Positions 49,343-57,603 of a DNA stretch of 64,000 nt are shown piece by piece; within the stretch, counting starts at the first letter, position 1; each line of letters starts with the position of its first letter. The DNA is taken from positions 40,469 to 104,468 of the forward strand of contig VFZC01000006.1 of assembly GCA_016871355.1 (NCBI GenBank), given 5' to 3'. The stretch is from Actinomycetota bacterium (GTDB taxonomy: Bacteria; Actinomycetota; Acidimicrobiia; Acidimicrobiales; Ilumatobacteraceae). The notes beneath the pieces were generated by a model. It did not search any database, was not told the DNA's origin, and was given only the letters and a program-made list of their open reading frames with translations. Position numbers and translations under genes: made by a program.

Positions 49343-49810
49343 ATGATCGACTTCGGGTGCGCCTACCACCTCGGCATTCGAGTGCCCGATATCGAATCGG
49401 CGATGGACGAGATGGGTGCGAGCCTCGGTGTCACGTGGTGTTCGTTGCAGGAGCGTGAGCAGTCGGTCTGGACTCCCGACACCGGTTCGGTCACGATTCC
49501 ACTGAAGTTCACGTACTCGGCCGAAGATCCGATGCATCTCGAACTGCTCGAGGGGGCACCTGGTTCCATCTGGGACGGCCGAGTATCGCCCGGTGCGCAC
49601 CACATCGGCGTCTGGTCGGATGACGTGCGAGCCGACACGCAAGCGTTGGTCGACGCCGGTTGGACGTTGCTGATGGCCCAGGCCGAACCGGCCCAGGGTT
49701 TCGGCGCTTTCACCTACGTGCAACCGCCATCGGGTCTGATCGTCGAATTGGTGTGGAGTGCGATCAAGCCGATGTTCGATCGCTGGTTCGCAGGAGGGCC
49801 GCTCGGATGA
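49343..49810 (+). CDS. VOC-family (glyoxalase-like) protein
   Basis: 155 aa. AYHLGIRVPDIESAMDEMGASLGVTW begins the first beta-alpha-beta3 module and PGAHHIGVWSDDVRADTQALVDAGWTL the second; the His residues H9 and H86/H87 and E67 could bind a metal. The fold serves methylmalonyl-CoA epimerases, lyases and dioxygenases; the 'HHIGVWSDDV' pattern is typical of Glyoxalase_4. Its stop overlaps the next ATG (ATGA), so it is translationally coupled to the SDR. Confidence 0.83.
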   Translation: MIDFGCAYHLGIRVPDIESAMDEMGASLGVTWCSLQEREQSVWTPDTGSVTIPLKFTYSAEDPMHLELLEGAPGSIWDGRVSPGAHHIGVWSDDVRADTQALVDAGWTLLMAQAEPAQGFGAFTYVQPPSGLIVELVWSAIKPMFDRWFAGGPLG

Positions 49811-50793
49811 CGACCAATCACGACACCACGTACGACGACCGACGGGGCAGTGGCTTCGACGCGGCCAGCTCCACCGACGACGTGTTGCAGGGCCTCGATT
49901 TGTCGGGTCGGCGGTACCTCGTGACCGGATCGTCGGGTGGTCTCGGACTCGAAACCGCCCGAGCGTTGGCCGCACACGGTGCAACCGTCGTGATGGCGGC
50001 ACGCGATCGCGCCAAGAACGAGGGAGCCGCTGCGGGTATTCGAGCGGCGCATCCGAACGCACAGCTCGAATTCCTCGATGTCGATCTCGGTTCACTCGAG
50101 TCGGTTCGGTCGGCGACGCGCGGTTTCGTCGCCGCCGGCGGTCCTCTTCACGGTGTGGTGGCCAACGCCGGCATCATGGCCGCGCCGTTCGGCTTGTCGA
50201 CCGACGGGTTCGAGAGCCAGTTCGCGGTCGATCACCTCGGACACTTCTTGCTCGTGCGCGAGTTGCTGCCGATGCTGGCGGCCTCGGCGCCCGCGCGCGT
50301 GGTGTGTGTGAGTTCGGCCGGCCATCGCATGGGCGACATCGATCTCGACGATCTCAACTTCGAGCGCCGTCCGTACGAACCGTTCCTCGCGTACGGAGCA
50401 GCCAAGTCGGCCAACGTTCTGCACGCGGTCGAACTCGACCGTCAGTGGAAGGATCGGGGCGTTCGGGGTATCGCGATCCATCCCGGTGGGATCCACACCG
50501 AACTCGGTCGTTACATGACCCCCGAGGTGATCAAGGCGCTGATGTCGCGTATGGAAGGTGGTGGTTCGTCGTTCTCGTGGAAGTCGATTCCGCAGGGCGC
50601 GGCCACCCAGGTGTGGGCTCTCACCTCACCGTTCCTCGAGGGACGCGGTGGGATGTACTGCGAGGACTGCGATGTGTCGCCGGTGCTCGCCGACGACGTG
50701 ACGACGGTGGACGGCCGAGGAGTGGCGGCCCGCGCGGTCGACCCGGTGAAAGCCCAAGCCCTCTGGGCCCTCAGCGAAGAACTCGTCGGCTGA
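49807..50793 (+). CDS. SDR oxidoreductase, retinol dehydrogenase-like
   Basis: 328 aa. A 35-residue N-terminal extension precedes TGSSGGLGLETARALA; then MAARDRAKNEGA (NADP-type), NAGIM, VCVSSAGH and the catalytic YGAAKSAN. The 'FAVDHLGHFLL' and 'LDDLNFERRPY' segments are typical of the retinol/WW-domain oxidoreductase-like branch acting on hydrophobic alcohols such as isoprenoids or steroids. The ATG overlaps the VOC stop; longer upstream frame is spurious. Last gene of the DUF35-to-SDR operon. Confidence 0.9.
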   Translation: MTTNHDTTYDDRRGSGFDAASSTDDVLQGLDLSGRRYLVTGSSGGLGLETARALAAHGATVVMAARDRAKNEGAAAGIRAAHPNAQLEFLDVDLGSLESVRSATRGFVAAGGPLHGVVANAGIMAAPFGLSTDGFESQFAVDHLGHFLLVRELLPMLAASAPARVVCVSSAGHRMGDIDLDDLNFERRPYEPFLAYGAAKSANVLHAVELDRQWKDRGVRGIAIHPGGIHTELGRYMTPEVIKALMSRMEGGGSSFSWKSIPQGAATQVWALTSPFLEGRGGMYCEDCDVSPVLADDVTTVDGRGVAARAVDPVKAQALWALSEELVG

Positions 50794-50799
50794 GTTTGT

Positions 50800-50805
50800 T
50801 ACGGT
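50800..50805 (+). promoter_or_regulatory. -10 element, leaderless promoter of the ABM gene at 50812
   Basis: TACGGT ends 7 nt before the GTG at 50812, in the 18-bp gap after the SDR gene. Confidence 0.55.
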
Positions 50806-50811
50806 TCGCTC

Positions 50812-51219
50812 GTGGCCACGATCCTCGCCCATATCACCGTGAAGCCCGGCTCGGAGGCGGCGTTCGAGGCCATCTCGCGTGATCTGTACGCGGCCAGTCA
50901 CGCCGGCGAAGAGGGGCTCATCCGCTACGAGTACTGGCGAGGGAGCGAACCGTGCACGTACTACACGTTGCTGGCGTTCCGTGACTTCGCGTCCTTCATC
51001 GCCCATCAGACGAGCGATCACCACGAAGCGGCCTCGCCCCAACTGGGTTCGGTGCTGGCCGGCCTCAAACTCGAGTGGCTCGACCCCGTCGACGGCGCGG
51101 CGCCCCTTCCGCGCACCGAGGCTCAAGATCTGTCGCAGGCGGCCGATGAATTGACGCGCCTGTACGCCAAGCGTTTCGCGGCACACGTCGCCCCCTGGTG
51201 GGCGAGCGTGCGTTCGTGA
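50812..51219 (+). CDS. ABM-domain (antibiotic biosynthesis monooxygenase-like) protein
   Basis: 135 aa, GTG start. TILAHITVKPGSEAAFEAISRDLYAASHAGEEGLIRYEYWRGSEPCTYYTLLAFRDFASFIAHQTSDHHEAA has the ABM pattern: strand, helix, 'EeGliRYEyW', 'fa.H..sdhHe'. A second helix-rich tail (EAQDLSQAADELTRLYAKRFAAHVAPWW) extends it beyond the 95-100 residues usual for the domain. Function not assigned; it precedes the carotenoid-oxygenase-like gene by 58 bp. Confidence 0.82.
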   Translation: MATILAHITVKPGSEAAFEAISRDLYAASHAGEEGLIRYEYWRGSEPCTYYTLLAFRDFASFIAHQTSDHHEAASPQLGSVLAGLKLEWLDPVDGAAPLPRTEAQDLSQAADELTRLYAKRFAAHVAPWWASVRS

Positions 51220-51277
51220 GTGGTTCCGACATCGACCGACACCAAACCATCCACATTCGACTGCAACAGGAGAGATC

Positions 51278-52627
51278 ATGACCGACATCCTCGACGAGAA
51301 GAAGCCCTGGTTCCTGAACGGAAATTACGCACCGGTGTTCGACGAAGTCACCGACACCAATTTGAAGGTGACCGGCACGATCCCGAAGGCGTTGTCGGGT
51401 CTCTACGTGCGCAACGGTTCGAACCCGAAGAGCGGCACGGCCGGTCACTGGTTCTTCGGTGACGGCATGGTGCACGGTGTGCGCCTGGAAGGTGGCAAGG
51501 CGCAGTGGTATCGCAATCGCTACGTGCGTACTCCGAAGCTCGAGAAGGGTCTCGATGCGATGGACGCCGACTGCATCTTCGACCCCACCGCCAGCGCGGC
51601 CAACACACATGTGCTCGCGCACGCCGGCCGTATCTGGGCGCTCGAAGAGGGACACCTGCCGTGGGAGCTCTCACCCGAACTCGAGACCATGGGATGCGAC
51701 GACTTCGGCGGCAAGTTGAAGACGGCCTTCACCGCGCACCCCAAGTTGTGCCCCGAGACGAACGAGTTGCACTTCTTCGGCTACGGCGCGGTTGCTCCGT
51801 ACGTCACGTACCACGTCCTCGACGCCCAGGGTGATCTGGTGCACACCGCACCGATCACCACGCCCAAGGGCACGATGATGCACGACTTCATGATCACGCG
51901 TGATCACGCGATCTTCATGGACCTTCCGGTCGTGTTCAACATGGACAACATGGCCAAGGGATTGCCGCCCATCGGCTGGGACGACGATTACGGCGCACGG
52001 ATCGGAATCCTGCCCCGTATGGGCACTGATGCCGACGTGAAGTGGTTCGAGATCGATCCGTGCTACGTGTTCCATCCGCTCAACGCCTACGTCGATGGCG
52101 ACGAGGTGATCTGCGACGTGGGTCGTCACGCGTCGATGTGGCGCGGGTCCATGGACAGTTTCGAGCCCTGCTACATGTACCGCTGGTCGTTCAACATGAA
52201 GACCGGTGCAGTGAAGGAAACGCAGATGGACGACTGGGCTCACGCGTTCCCGCGCGTCGACGACCGCGTGGTCGGCCTGAAGCATCGGTACGGCTGGGTG
52301 TCGGGCAGTCGTCCGAAGGCCATGGGTGGCATGGACGCACCCGGTGTGGTGGCGCGTTACGACATGTCAGACGGTTCGAAGACCGTTCACGATCTCGGTC
52401 CCTCGGCTCACCCGGGCGAGTTCGTGTTCGTGCAGGAGACGTCAGCGTCGGGTGAGGACGAGGGTTGGGCCATGGGTTTCGTCTACGACGACGCCACCGA
52501 TTCGAGCGACCTCGTGATTCTCGACGCCAGCGACCTGTCGAAGCCCCCGGTGGCCCGCGTTCATCTCCCGCAGCGCGTACCTTTCGGATTCCATGGCAGC
52601 TGGATCGACGACTCGGTGATGAACTGA
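51278..52627 (+). CDS. Carotenoid-cleavage dioxygenase / lignostilbene dioxygenase family protein
   Basis: 449 aa. Seven-bladed propeller with a non-heme Fe(II) held by four histidines: H154 (TAHPK), H202 (MMHDF), H266 (VFHPLNAY) and H439 (FGFHGSW), all intact. The N-terminal GLYVRNGSNP is the conserved family start. Family members split C=C bonds in carotenoids, apocarotenoids or stilbenes with O2. In a catabolic cluster, degradation of an isoprenoid or lignin-type stilbene is likely. ATG with a caggagag Shine-Dalgarno. It converges on the VOC gene with a 1-bp gap. Confidence 0.94.
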   Translation: MTDILDEKKPWFLNGNYAPVFDEVTDTNLKVTGTIPKALSGLYVRNGSNPKSGTAGHWFFGDGMVHGVRLEGGKAQWYRNRYVRTPKLEKGLDAMDADCIFDPTASAANTHVLAHAGRIWALEEGHLPWELSPELETMGCDDFGGKLKTAFTAHPKLCPETNELHFFGYGAVAPYVTYHVLDAQGDLVHTAPITTPKGTMMHDFMITRDHAIFMDLPVVFNMDNMAKGLPPIGWDDDYGARIGILPRMGTDADVKWFEIDPCYVFHPLNAYVDGDEVICDVGRHASMWRGSMDSFEPCYMYRWSFNMKTGAVKETQMDDWAHAFPRVDDRVVGLKHRYGWVSGSRPKAMGGMDAPGVVARYDMSDGSKTVHDLGPSAHPGEFVFVQETSASGEDEGWAMGFVYDDATDSSDLVILDASDLSKPPVARVHLPQRVPFGFHGSWIDDSVMN

Positions 52628-52628
52628 C

Positions 52629-53105
52629 TCACGCTGTCGCGAGCTGACGAACGTGGTCGTAGAACCCGAGGAGTCGTTCCGAGGGTTCGTACATCTCCAC
52701 CAAATGGCCGAGCGACTCGCGCGCATCGGCGAACACGAAGCGCTGACCGGTACCCGTGTGCGCGTCGAGCAGGGTCGGCCAGTGCTGTCGTGCGCACCAC
52801 GCGATCGATTCCTCGAGGTCGGGAACCATGAACGCCAGATGGTGCAGGCCCGCGGTTCGGCCGATGAGTGACGGAGTGTGCTCCTGCACGAGTTCGACCA
52901 TCACGTCGCCCCACCATCCGTAGGCCGACGAGTGATCGAATTCTCCGGGACGACCGCCGATGGTGCACGACGTGAGTGAGATGTTGCGCGCCACGACGAA
53001 CGGACCGGCTCCGGTGGAGGCCCTGAACTCGGCGGCCACATGCTCGAGATCACGTGACGGGTCGACGGCGTAGGCGATTTGTACCGGTCGCGCCAGCGGA
53101 CTCAC
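52629..53105 (-). CDS. VOC-family (glyoxalase-like) protein
   Basis: 158 aa from GTG 53105, chosen because it starts just before ARPVQIAYAVDPSRDLEHVAAEF and leaves 37 bp to the divergent gene; an in-frame ATG at 53144 would overlap that gene's start. The second module GLHHLAFMVPDLEESIAWCARQHW and the strand LGHLVEMYEP carry the possible metal ligands (H in LHHL, E in VEMYEP). This arrangement resembles the glyoxalase_4 proteins found in actinobacterial sterol and terpene clusters. Function unknown. Confidence 0.8.
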   Translation of the reverse strand: MSPLARPVQIAYAVDPSRDLEHVAAEFRASTGAGPFVVARNISLTSCTIGGRPGEFDHSSAYGWWGDVMVELVQEHTPSLIGRTAGLHHLAFMVPDLEESIAWCARQHWPTLLDAHTGTGQRFVFADARESLGHLVEMYEPSERLLGFYDHVRQLATA

Positions 53106-53129
53106 GTTCGAAGCCTGCCAGACGCCGAC

Positions 53130-53135
53130 TACCGT
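53130..53135 (+). promoter_or_regulatory. -10 element, leaderless promoter of the SnoaL-like gene at 53143
   Basis: TACCGT ends 8 nt before the ATG at 53143, which supports that ATG over the GTG at 53134 that lies inside this hexamer. Confidence 0.5.
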
Positions 53136-53142
53136 GGCGCAC

Positions 53143-53619
53143 ATGGGGAGAGACCCGGTTCGGTTCGGTGCACAGTCGGTGGAAGACGTCGAGCCGTCAC
53201 GTCTGCTCGTCGACCGCGCTGCGATCGTCGACCTGACCGTGCGGTACACCTGGGCCCTCGATTCGAAGAACTGGGACGACCTCGATCACGTGTTCTTTCC
53301 CGACGCCACGGCGTTCCTCACCGAAGAACTTGTGGGCGTGGGTGCCATCAAGGATCGAGTCCGGCGCGCCTTGTCGCACCTCGACGAGAGCCAGCACATG
53401 ATCTCCAATCACCAGATCGTGATCGAGGGTGATCGCGCGTCGAGTCGTTGCTATATGCAGGCTCAGCACGTGAAGCGTTCGGCTCACGGTGGCCCCAACT
53501 TCATCGTGGCCGGCCGTTACGAAGACCAACTCATCCGAAAGGCCGCCGGTTGGAAGATCGCGCGACGCGAACTCGTGATCATGTGGACCGACGGCAACCC
53601 GGCCGTGGCCCGCGGCTGA
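53143..53619 (+). CDS. NTF2/SnoaL-like protein
   Basis: 158 aa from ATG 53143 (161 aa from GTG 53134). LVDRAAIVDLTVRYTWALDSKNWDDLDHVFFPDATAFLTEELVG is the SnoaL_4-type helix pair with the conserved Y, D and W of the pocket; SHLDESQHMISNHQIVIEGDRASSRCYMQAQH is the central sheet with the usual His. Likely a small-molecule isomerase/dehydratase-type partner or a protein of unknown activity. It converges on the Rieske gene at 53639. It is part of the P450/Rieske/SDR neighbourhood. Confidence 0.85.
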   Translation: MGRDPVRFGAQSVEDVEPSRLLVDRAAIVDLTVRYTWALDSKNWDDLDHVFFPDATAFLTEELVGVGAIKDRVRRALSHLDESQHMISNHQIVIEGDRASSRCYMQAQHVKRSAHGGPNFIVAGRYEDQLIRKAAGWKIARRELVIMWTDGNPAVARG

Positions 53620-53638
53620 CGCGGCGCTTCGATCCGCG

Positions 53639-54892
53639 TCAGCGTTCGATGTACGGCCCGATGAGTTGGGCGACCTGGAGTTCGGTCGGGATGCGATCGC
53701 GACCGACCATGGTGTCGAGCTGTTCGTGGAAGTGCCAGATGCGCCGTTCTTGGTAGTTGATCGGCACGCCGCGCATGGCTGGCGATTCGAGCGACTTCTG
53801 CATGGGTGCCATGTTCCAGAAGTCTTCGGCCATGATCTGTGCGAAGTTGGCCAGGCGACCTCTCCAGAGGTCGGGTAATCCGTCGGTCGGATCGAAGTCG
53901 ATGGGCGCGTAGTGCGTCCAGTCGATGCGCGTGGTGCGTTTGTCGATGGGCCAGAACGTGATGAACGGAAACCCGTAGGCCGCGATGGGAGTGATGAGGT
54001 TGGGGAACACCGAGTAGGCAGAACTCGTGCAGCGAACCATGTCGTTGACCGTGTCGATGTCTTCGAATCCGGGCAGCACGATGTGCTTGTAATCGTCGAA
54101 ATCCTGCATTCCGAGAGCCGAGAAGGTGGCTTTCGAGTACGGCGTGATCATGCGCGAGTTGCCGTTGGGCAACAGCGACATCACCGCACCACGGTTGTCG
54201 AGCAGGCTGTCGCCGCCGCGTGAGTGGATGTGCTTGAAGTGGTACACCTCGAGGAACGCCTCGGCTGTCACCTTCCAGTTGCACGGCACCACTTCGCTCT
54301 CGCGGGCCACCGTGCGCAGACGCGGTCCCTGCAGTTCGGCGAGTTCGCTCGGAATCGGGCCGAGCCAGTCGGTGAGGGGCATGGCGTCGGGGTCCTGGTT
54401 CAGGAAGATCCAGCCGTCCCACACCTCGCAGCGAATGGTGGCCAGACAACGCTGGCTCTTGTCGAGGCCGACGAAGTCGCGTTCGTCCGGAACCGAGACG
54501 AGACGGCCACTGTCGATGTCGTACGACCACGAGTGGTACTGGCAGCGCAACAACTTCGACGTGCCCTTCGCTTCGCGAACCACCGGGGCGCCGCGGTGCT
54601 GACACGTGTTGTAGAACGCGCGGACCTGTTTGTCGCGACCGCGAACGAGAATCATGGGGGGACCGAGATCATCGAAGGTGATGAAGTCGCCGACATTCGG
54701 CACGTCGTCCACGCGACCGGCGATCACCCACACCTTCGGCCACAGGTGTTCGCTTTCGAGTTCCCAGAACTCGTCGCTCGTGAATCGCTCGACGGGAATG
54801 TCGGGAAACCTCGGGAACCCGTCGGGTGGCGCGGTACGCGCGAACTCGTACCGCATCTGCTCGGTGAGCCGGGTGACGAGTTCGGGTGTCAT
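53639..54892 (-). CDS. Rieske non-heme iron oxygenase alpha subunit
   Basis: 417 aa. Rieske ligands C97/H99 (CQHRGAP) and C117/H120 (CQYHSW); mononuclear-iron site around AEAFLEVYHFKHIH. The protein has the typical RHO alpha subunit size and CQHRG/CQYHSW signatures, belonging to a different branch from the 34355/37421 pair. Downstream of an SDR whose stop overlaps its ATG by one base, so both are cotranscribed: oxygenase plus dehydrogenase, a common diol or hydroxyl-processing pairing. The reductase component is not here. Confidence 0.93.
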   Translation of the reverse strand: MTPELVTRLTEQMRYEFARTAPPDGFPRFPDIPVERFTSDEFWELESEHLWPKVWVIAGRVDDVPNVGDFITFDDLGPPMILVRGRDKQVRAFYNTCQHRGAPVVREAKGTSKLLRCQYHSWSYDIDSGRLVSVPDERDFVGLDKSQRCLATIRCEVWDGWIFLNQDPDAMPLTDWLGPIPSELAELQGPRLRTVARESEVVPCNWKVTAEAFLEVYHFKHIHSRGGDSLLDNRGAVMSLLPNGNSRMITPYSKATFSALGMQDFDDYKHIVLPGFEDIDTVNDMVRCTSSAYSVFPNLITPIAAYGFPFITFWPIDKRTTRIDWTHYAPIDFDPTDGLPDLWRGRLANFAQIMAEDFWNMAPMQKSLESPAMRGVPINYQERRIWHFHEQLDTMVGRDRIPTELQVAQLIGPYIER

Positions 54893-55689
54893 CAGCGAGC
54901 GAGTGACCCGGCGTCCACGACCAAGGTCTCGGCGTTGACCCAGGCGGCCAGATCGGATGCGAGGAACACGATGGCGCGCGCGATGTCGTCGGGCACGCCG
55001 CCGCGTCCGAGCGGCGTCTTCGTCAGCATCGCACCGACGTCGACACCGGCCGCCTTGAGCGGAGCCAATTGATCTTGCACACCGGGGGTGTCGATCGGAC
55101 CCGGAGCCACCGCGACCACGCGGATGTCGAGTGGAGCGAACTCGCGCGAGAGCACCTTGGTCATGCCGATCACGGCGTGCTTCGACATCACGTACGCACT
55201 GATGCCGGGCGTGGCGCTCAGGCCGGCGATCGACGCCAAGTTGATGATCACGCCCGACTTCATACGCTTGGCCGCTTCGCGAGCTCCCGCGAAGCTGCCG
55301 CGTACGTTGATGGAGAGCATGCGATCGATGAACTCGTCGGTTGCCTCGATGGCCGGACCGGTGGTGGGGTAGATGCCCGCGTTGTTGACCCAGATGTCGA
55401 TGCCTCCGAGTCGACTCACGGCCACGTCGGCCGCGGCCACGATGGATGCGGTGTCACCGACATCGATGAACGAGGCCACGGTCGTGCGACCGGTTGCGCT
55501 GGCGATGTCGGTGGCGGTGGCGGTGGCGGCCGACAGATCGAGATCGGCGATCACCACGTCGGCTCCGGCCTCGGCGAGACGGCGAGCGGTTTGCGCACCG
55601 ATTCCCTTGGCGCCACCGGTGACCACCGCTCGTCGTCCCGACAGATCGAGCAACTCGGCCAGTGTCTTGTTCGAGTGGTCGGGAATCAT
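54892..55689 (-). CDS. SDR family oxidoreductase
   Basis: 265 aa. TGGAKGIG, IADLDLS (NAD-favouring Asp), NNAGIYP, LASIAG and YVMSK, ending VNAETLVVDAGSLAR with DAG rather than DGG. ATG with a ccaaggaga site close upstream. It is the first gene of a two-gene unit with the Rieske oxygenase, fitting oxidation of a product hydroxyl (inference). Upstream are three 13-bp repeats, then the P450 stop. Confidence 0.9.
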   Translation of the reverse strand: MIPDHSNKTLAELLDLSGRRAVVTGGAKGIGAQTARRLAEAGADVVIADLDLSAATATATDIASATGRTTVASFIDVGDTASIVAAADVAVSRLGGIDIWVNNAGIYPTTGPAIEATDEFIDRMLSINVRGSFAGAREAAKRMKSGVIINLASIAGLSATPGISAYVMSKHAVIGMTKVLSREFAPLDIRVVAVAPGPIDTPGVQDQLAPLKAAGVDVGAMLTKTPLGRGGVPDDIARAIVFLASDLAAWVNAETLVVDAGSLAR

Positions 55690-55716
55690 GGATCTCCTTG
55701 GAAGGTCGAGTGTCGG

Positions 55717-55755
55717 CGGTGTTCAGCGACGGTGTTCAGCGACGGTGTTCAGTGA
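55717..55755 (-). repeat. Three 13-bp tandem repeats at the 3' end of the P450 gene
   Basis: On the plus strand cggtgttcagcga (55717), cggtgttcagcga (55730) and cggtgttcagtga (55743). On the minus strand each holds a TGA; the one in the third plus-strand unit (55751-55749) is the stop codon of the P450 gene. Confidence 0.85.
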
Positions 55756-57014
55756 CGGGGCGTGAAGCCAACGTGCAGTTCCTTGAGCGCGCGTAGGCAG
55801 AAGTTGGGGTGATGGCGGAAGTCGTTGGCGCCATCGACGAACCACAGACGCTCGACCCGATCGACCAGAGCGCGAAAACCGATCACGAGTTCGCGGCGAG
55901 CCAGTGGAGCGCCGAGGCAGTGGTGGGTTCCGAAACCGAAGGCCAGATGGCTGCGCAGGTTCTCGCGATCGAGGTCCATGTCGGCCGGACACTCGAACTG
56001 CTGCGGGTCGCGGTTGGCGGCGGCGTACCGAACGTTCACGACCGACCCGGCCGGAATGGTCGCACCGTGCATCTCCACGTCGACGGCGGCGGTGCGGAAC
56101 AGACCCTGCACCGGCCCTTCGAGCCGGAGAACCTCCTCGGCGAGGAGCGGAACGTACGTGTCGGGATCGGAGGTGACCTTCTCCCACTCGGACGGGTTCT
56201 GCACGAGGAGACGAACACCTTCGGCCAGTGCGTTGGTGGTGGTCTCCGATCCGCCCACGAACGTGTCGGCCATCATCTCGGAGTGCAACTCGTTGTCGGT
56301 GAGCGTGCGGCCCCATTCGGGGATCACGGTGTTGACCAGATCGGAGAGCAACGTGTCGTCGGGCTCGCGGCGGAGACGTTCGAAGATCGGCTGGAAGTAA
56401 TGTTGGGCTGCGATCTCTTGTTCGGTCGACCAGATCGCTTCGGCTTCAGTCTGCATCATGCCGAGGCGCTGCACCCATGCGTCGGTCCAGGCCTTGATCT
56501 GCCAGATGTCTTCTTCGGGTGCGCCCATCTGACGGCCGATCACGATGAGTGGTAGCGGAATCGCGAACGACCGCACCCAGTCGCAACGTCCCTTGTCGAT
56601 GAAGCCGTCGATCAGACGGTGAGCGAGCGACTCGATGAACGGGTCGAGCTCTTTGATCTTGGTGGGTCGGAAGGCGTGATTGAACAGACCGCGCATCTCG
56701 CGGTGCTCGGGGTCGTCTCTTCCGGCCAAGGTGGCGGCCGGAACCCAGCCCTTTTCTTCGTAGATGCGGCGCAACATGGCCGAGCGTGGGTCGACGCGAC
56801 CACGGTGGCGTGCACTCGTGAACCGTTCGACGTCGAGGAGCACCGTGCGGACGTCGTCGTAGCGTGTGATCACGAACATGCCGGTGCGGGGATCGCGCCA
56901 GACCGGGGCCTCGTCACGCAAGGCGTCGTACGCCGCGTATGGGCAGTCGGACACGTCGGGATCGAGCAGCGTCAACTGCGCGAGATCGACCGGGGGCGTT
57001 CCCTCCTCCGCCAT
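55749..57014 (-). CDS. Cytochrome P450
   Basis: 421 aa from ATG 57014. I-helix oxygen-activation motif GGSETTT (254-260), K-helix ExxR (EEVLR, 293-297) and heme loop FGFGTHHCLGAPLAR with ligand C366. DDPEHREMRGLFNHAF is the usual C-helix. Soluble bacterial type with no membrane anchor; ferredoxin partners are not in the window. Likely hydroxylates a hydrophobic substrate such as a terpenoid or steroid. An ATG 18 nt upstream also fits, but 57014 lies 7 nt after a CATGAT hexamer. Divergent from the SnoaL-like gene at 57082. Confidence 0.94.
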   Translation of the reverse strand: MAEEGTPPVDLAQLTLLDPDVSDCPYAAYDALRDEAPVWRDPRTGMFVITRYDDVRTVLLDVERFTSARHRGRVDPRSAMLRRIYEEKGWVPAATLAGRDDPEHREMRGLFNHAFRPTKIKELDPFIESLAHRLIDGFIDKGRCDWVRSFAIPLPLIVIGRQMGAPEEDIWQIKAWTDAWVQRLGMMQTEAEAIWSTEQEIAAQHYFQPIFERLRREPDDTLLSDLVNTVIPEWGRTLTDNELHSEMMADTFVGGSETTTNALAEGVRLLVQNPSEWEKVTSDPDTYVPLLAEEVLRLEGPVQGLFRTAAVDVEMHGATIPAGSVVNVRYAAANRDPQQFECPADMDLDRENLRSHLAFGFGTHHCLGAPLARRELVIGFRALVDRVERLWFVDGANDFRHHPNFCLRALKELHVGFTPRH

Positions 57015-57069
57015 GGGGCAATCATGGCTCAAACCGGGCTCGCCGTCTTCATGGGGCTGGGTCGTGGAC

Positions 57070-57075
57070 TAGAAC
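57070..57075 (+). promoter_or_regulatory. -10 element, leaderless promoter of the SnoaL-like gene at 57082
   Basis: TAGAAC ends 7 nt before the ATG at 57082. The same hexamer and spacing precede the acyl-CoA reductase gene at the left edge. Confidence 0.5.
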
Positions 57076-57081
57076 GAGACC

Positions 57082-57585
57082 ATGACTTCACCTCATGCTC
57101 CCGGCCGTCCGGCCAGCACCGACGATTACGTGGCGGTTCAGCGCCTCATCAACCGCTACGCCGATGCCGTGGTGCATCGCAACGGTGTCCAGTGGTCCAG
57201 TTGCTGGGCCGATGACGCCGTGTGGGATCTGGGCGGTGGTCGACTGGTCGAGGGCAAGGAAGCCATCGTGAAGCTCTGGTACGCCGCGATGGGTGGCATG
57301 GCCTCGGTCGTGCAGCAGGTCTACAACGGCGACGTCTGGTACGAGGACGGCGCGACCGACCGTGCGGTGGGGCGCTGGGCCATCGGTGAGCGTTTGCGCA
57401 CCATCAACAACGATCGTGGCATTCTTCTGGCTCACTACGACGACGGCTATCGCAAGGTGAACGGGGAGTGGCTCTTCACGCGCCGGTTCCTGCAACCGCA
57501 CTACCGCGGCCCGGCCGACCTGTCGGGCGACTTCAGCAACGACCGAGCCGGCCTCGAAGCGCGCGGCGTCGCGCCCGACGTCTGA
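57082..57585 (+). CDS. NTF2/SnoaL-like protein
   Basis: 167 aa. TDDYVAVQRLINRYADAVVHRNGVQWSSCWADDAVWDLGGGRLVEGKEAIVKLWYAAM is the SnoaL_4-type start with the conserved Y-A-D and W-D pocket residues, followed by VYNGDVWYEDGATDRAVGRWAIGERLRT and YDDGYRKVNGEWLFTRRFLQPHYRG. The fold is present in limonene-epoxide-hydrolase-like and hydratase-like enzymes, so a hydratase or isomerase step is reasonable, but unproven. It leads a three-gene operon: SnoaL, acyl-CoA ligase and enoyl-CoA hydratase. Confidence 0.86.
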   Translation: MTSPHAPGRPASTDDYVAVQRLINRYADAVVHRNGVQWSSCWADDAVWDLGGGRLVEGKEAIVKLWYAAMGGMASVVQQVYNGDVWYEDGATDRAVGRWAIGERLRTINNDRGILLAHYDDGYRKVNGEWLFTRRFLQPHYRGPADLSGDFSNDRAGLEARGVAPDV

Positions 57586-57603
57586 TCGCGCGAGTTCGCC
57601 ACC

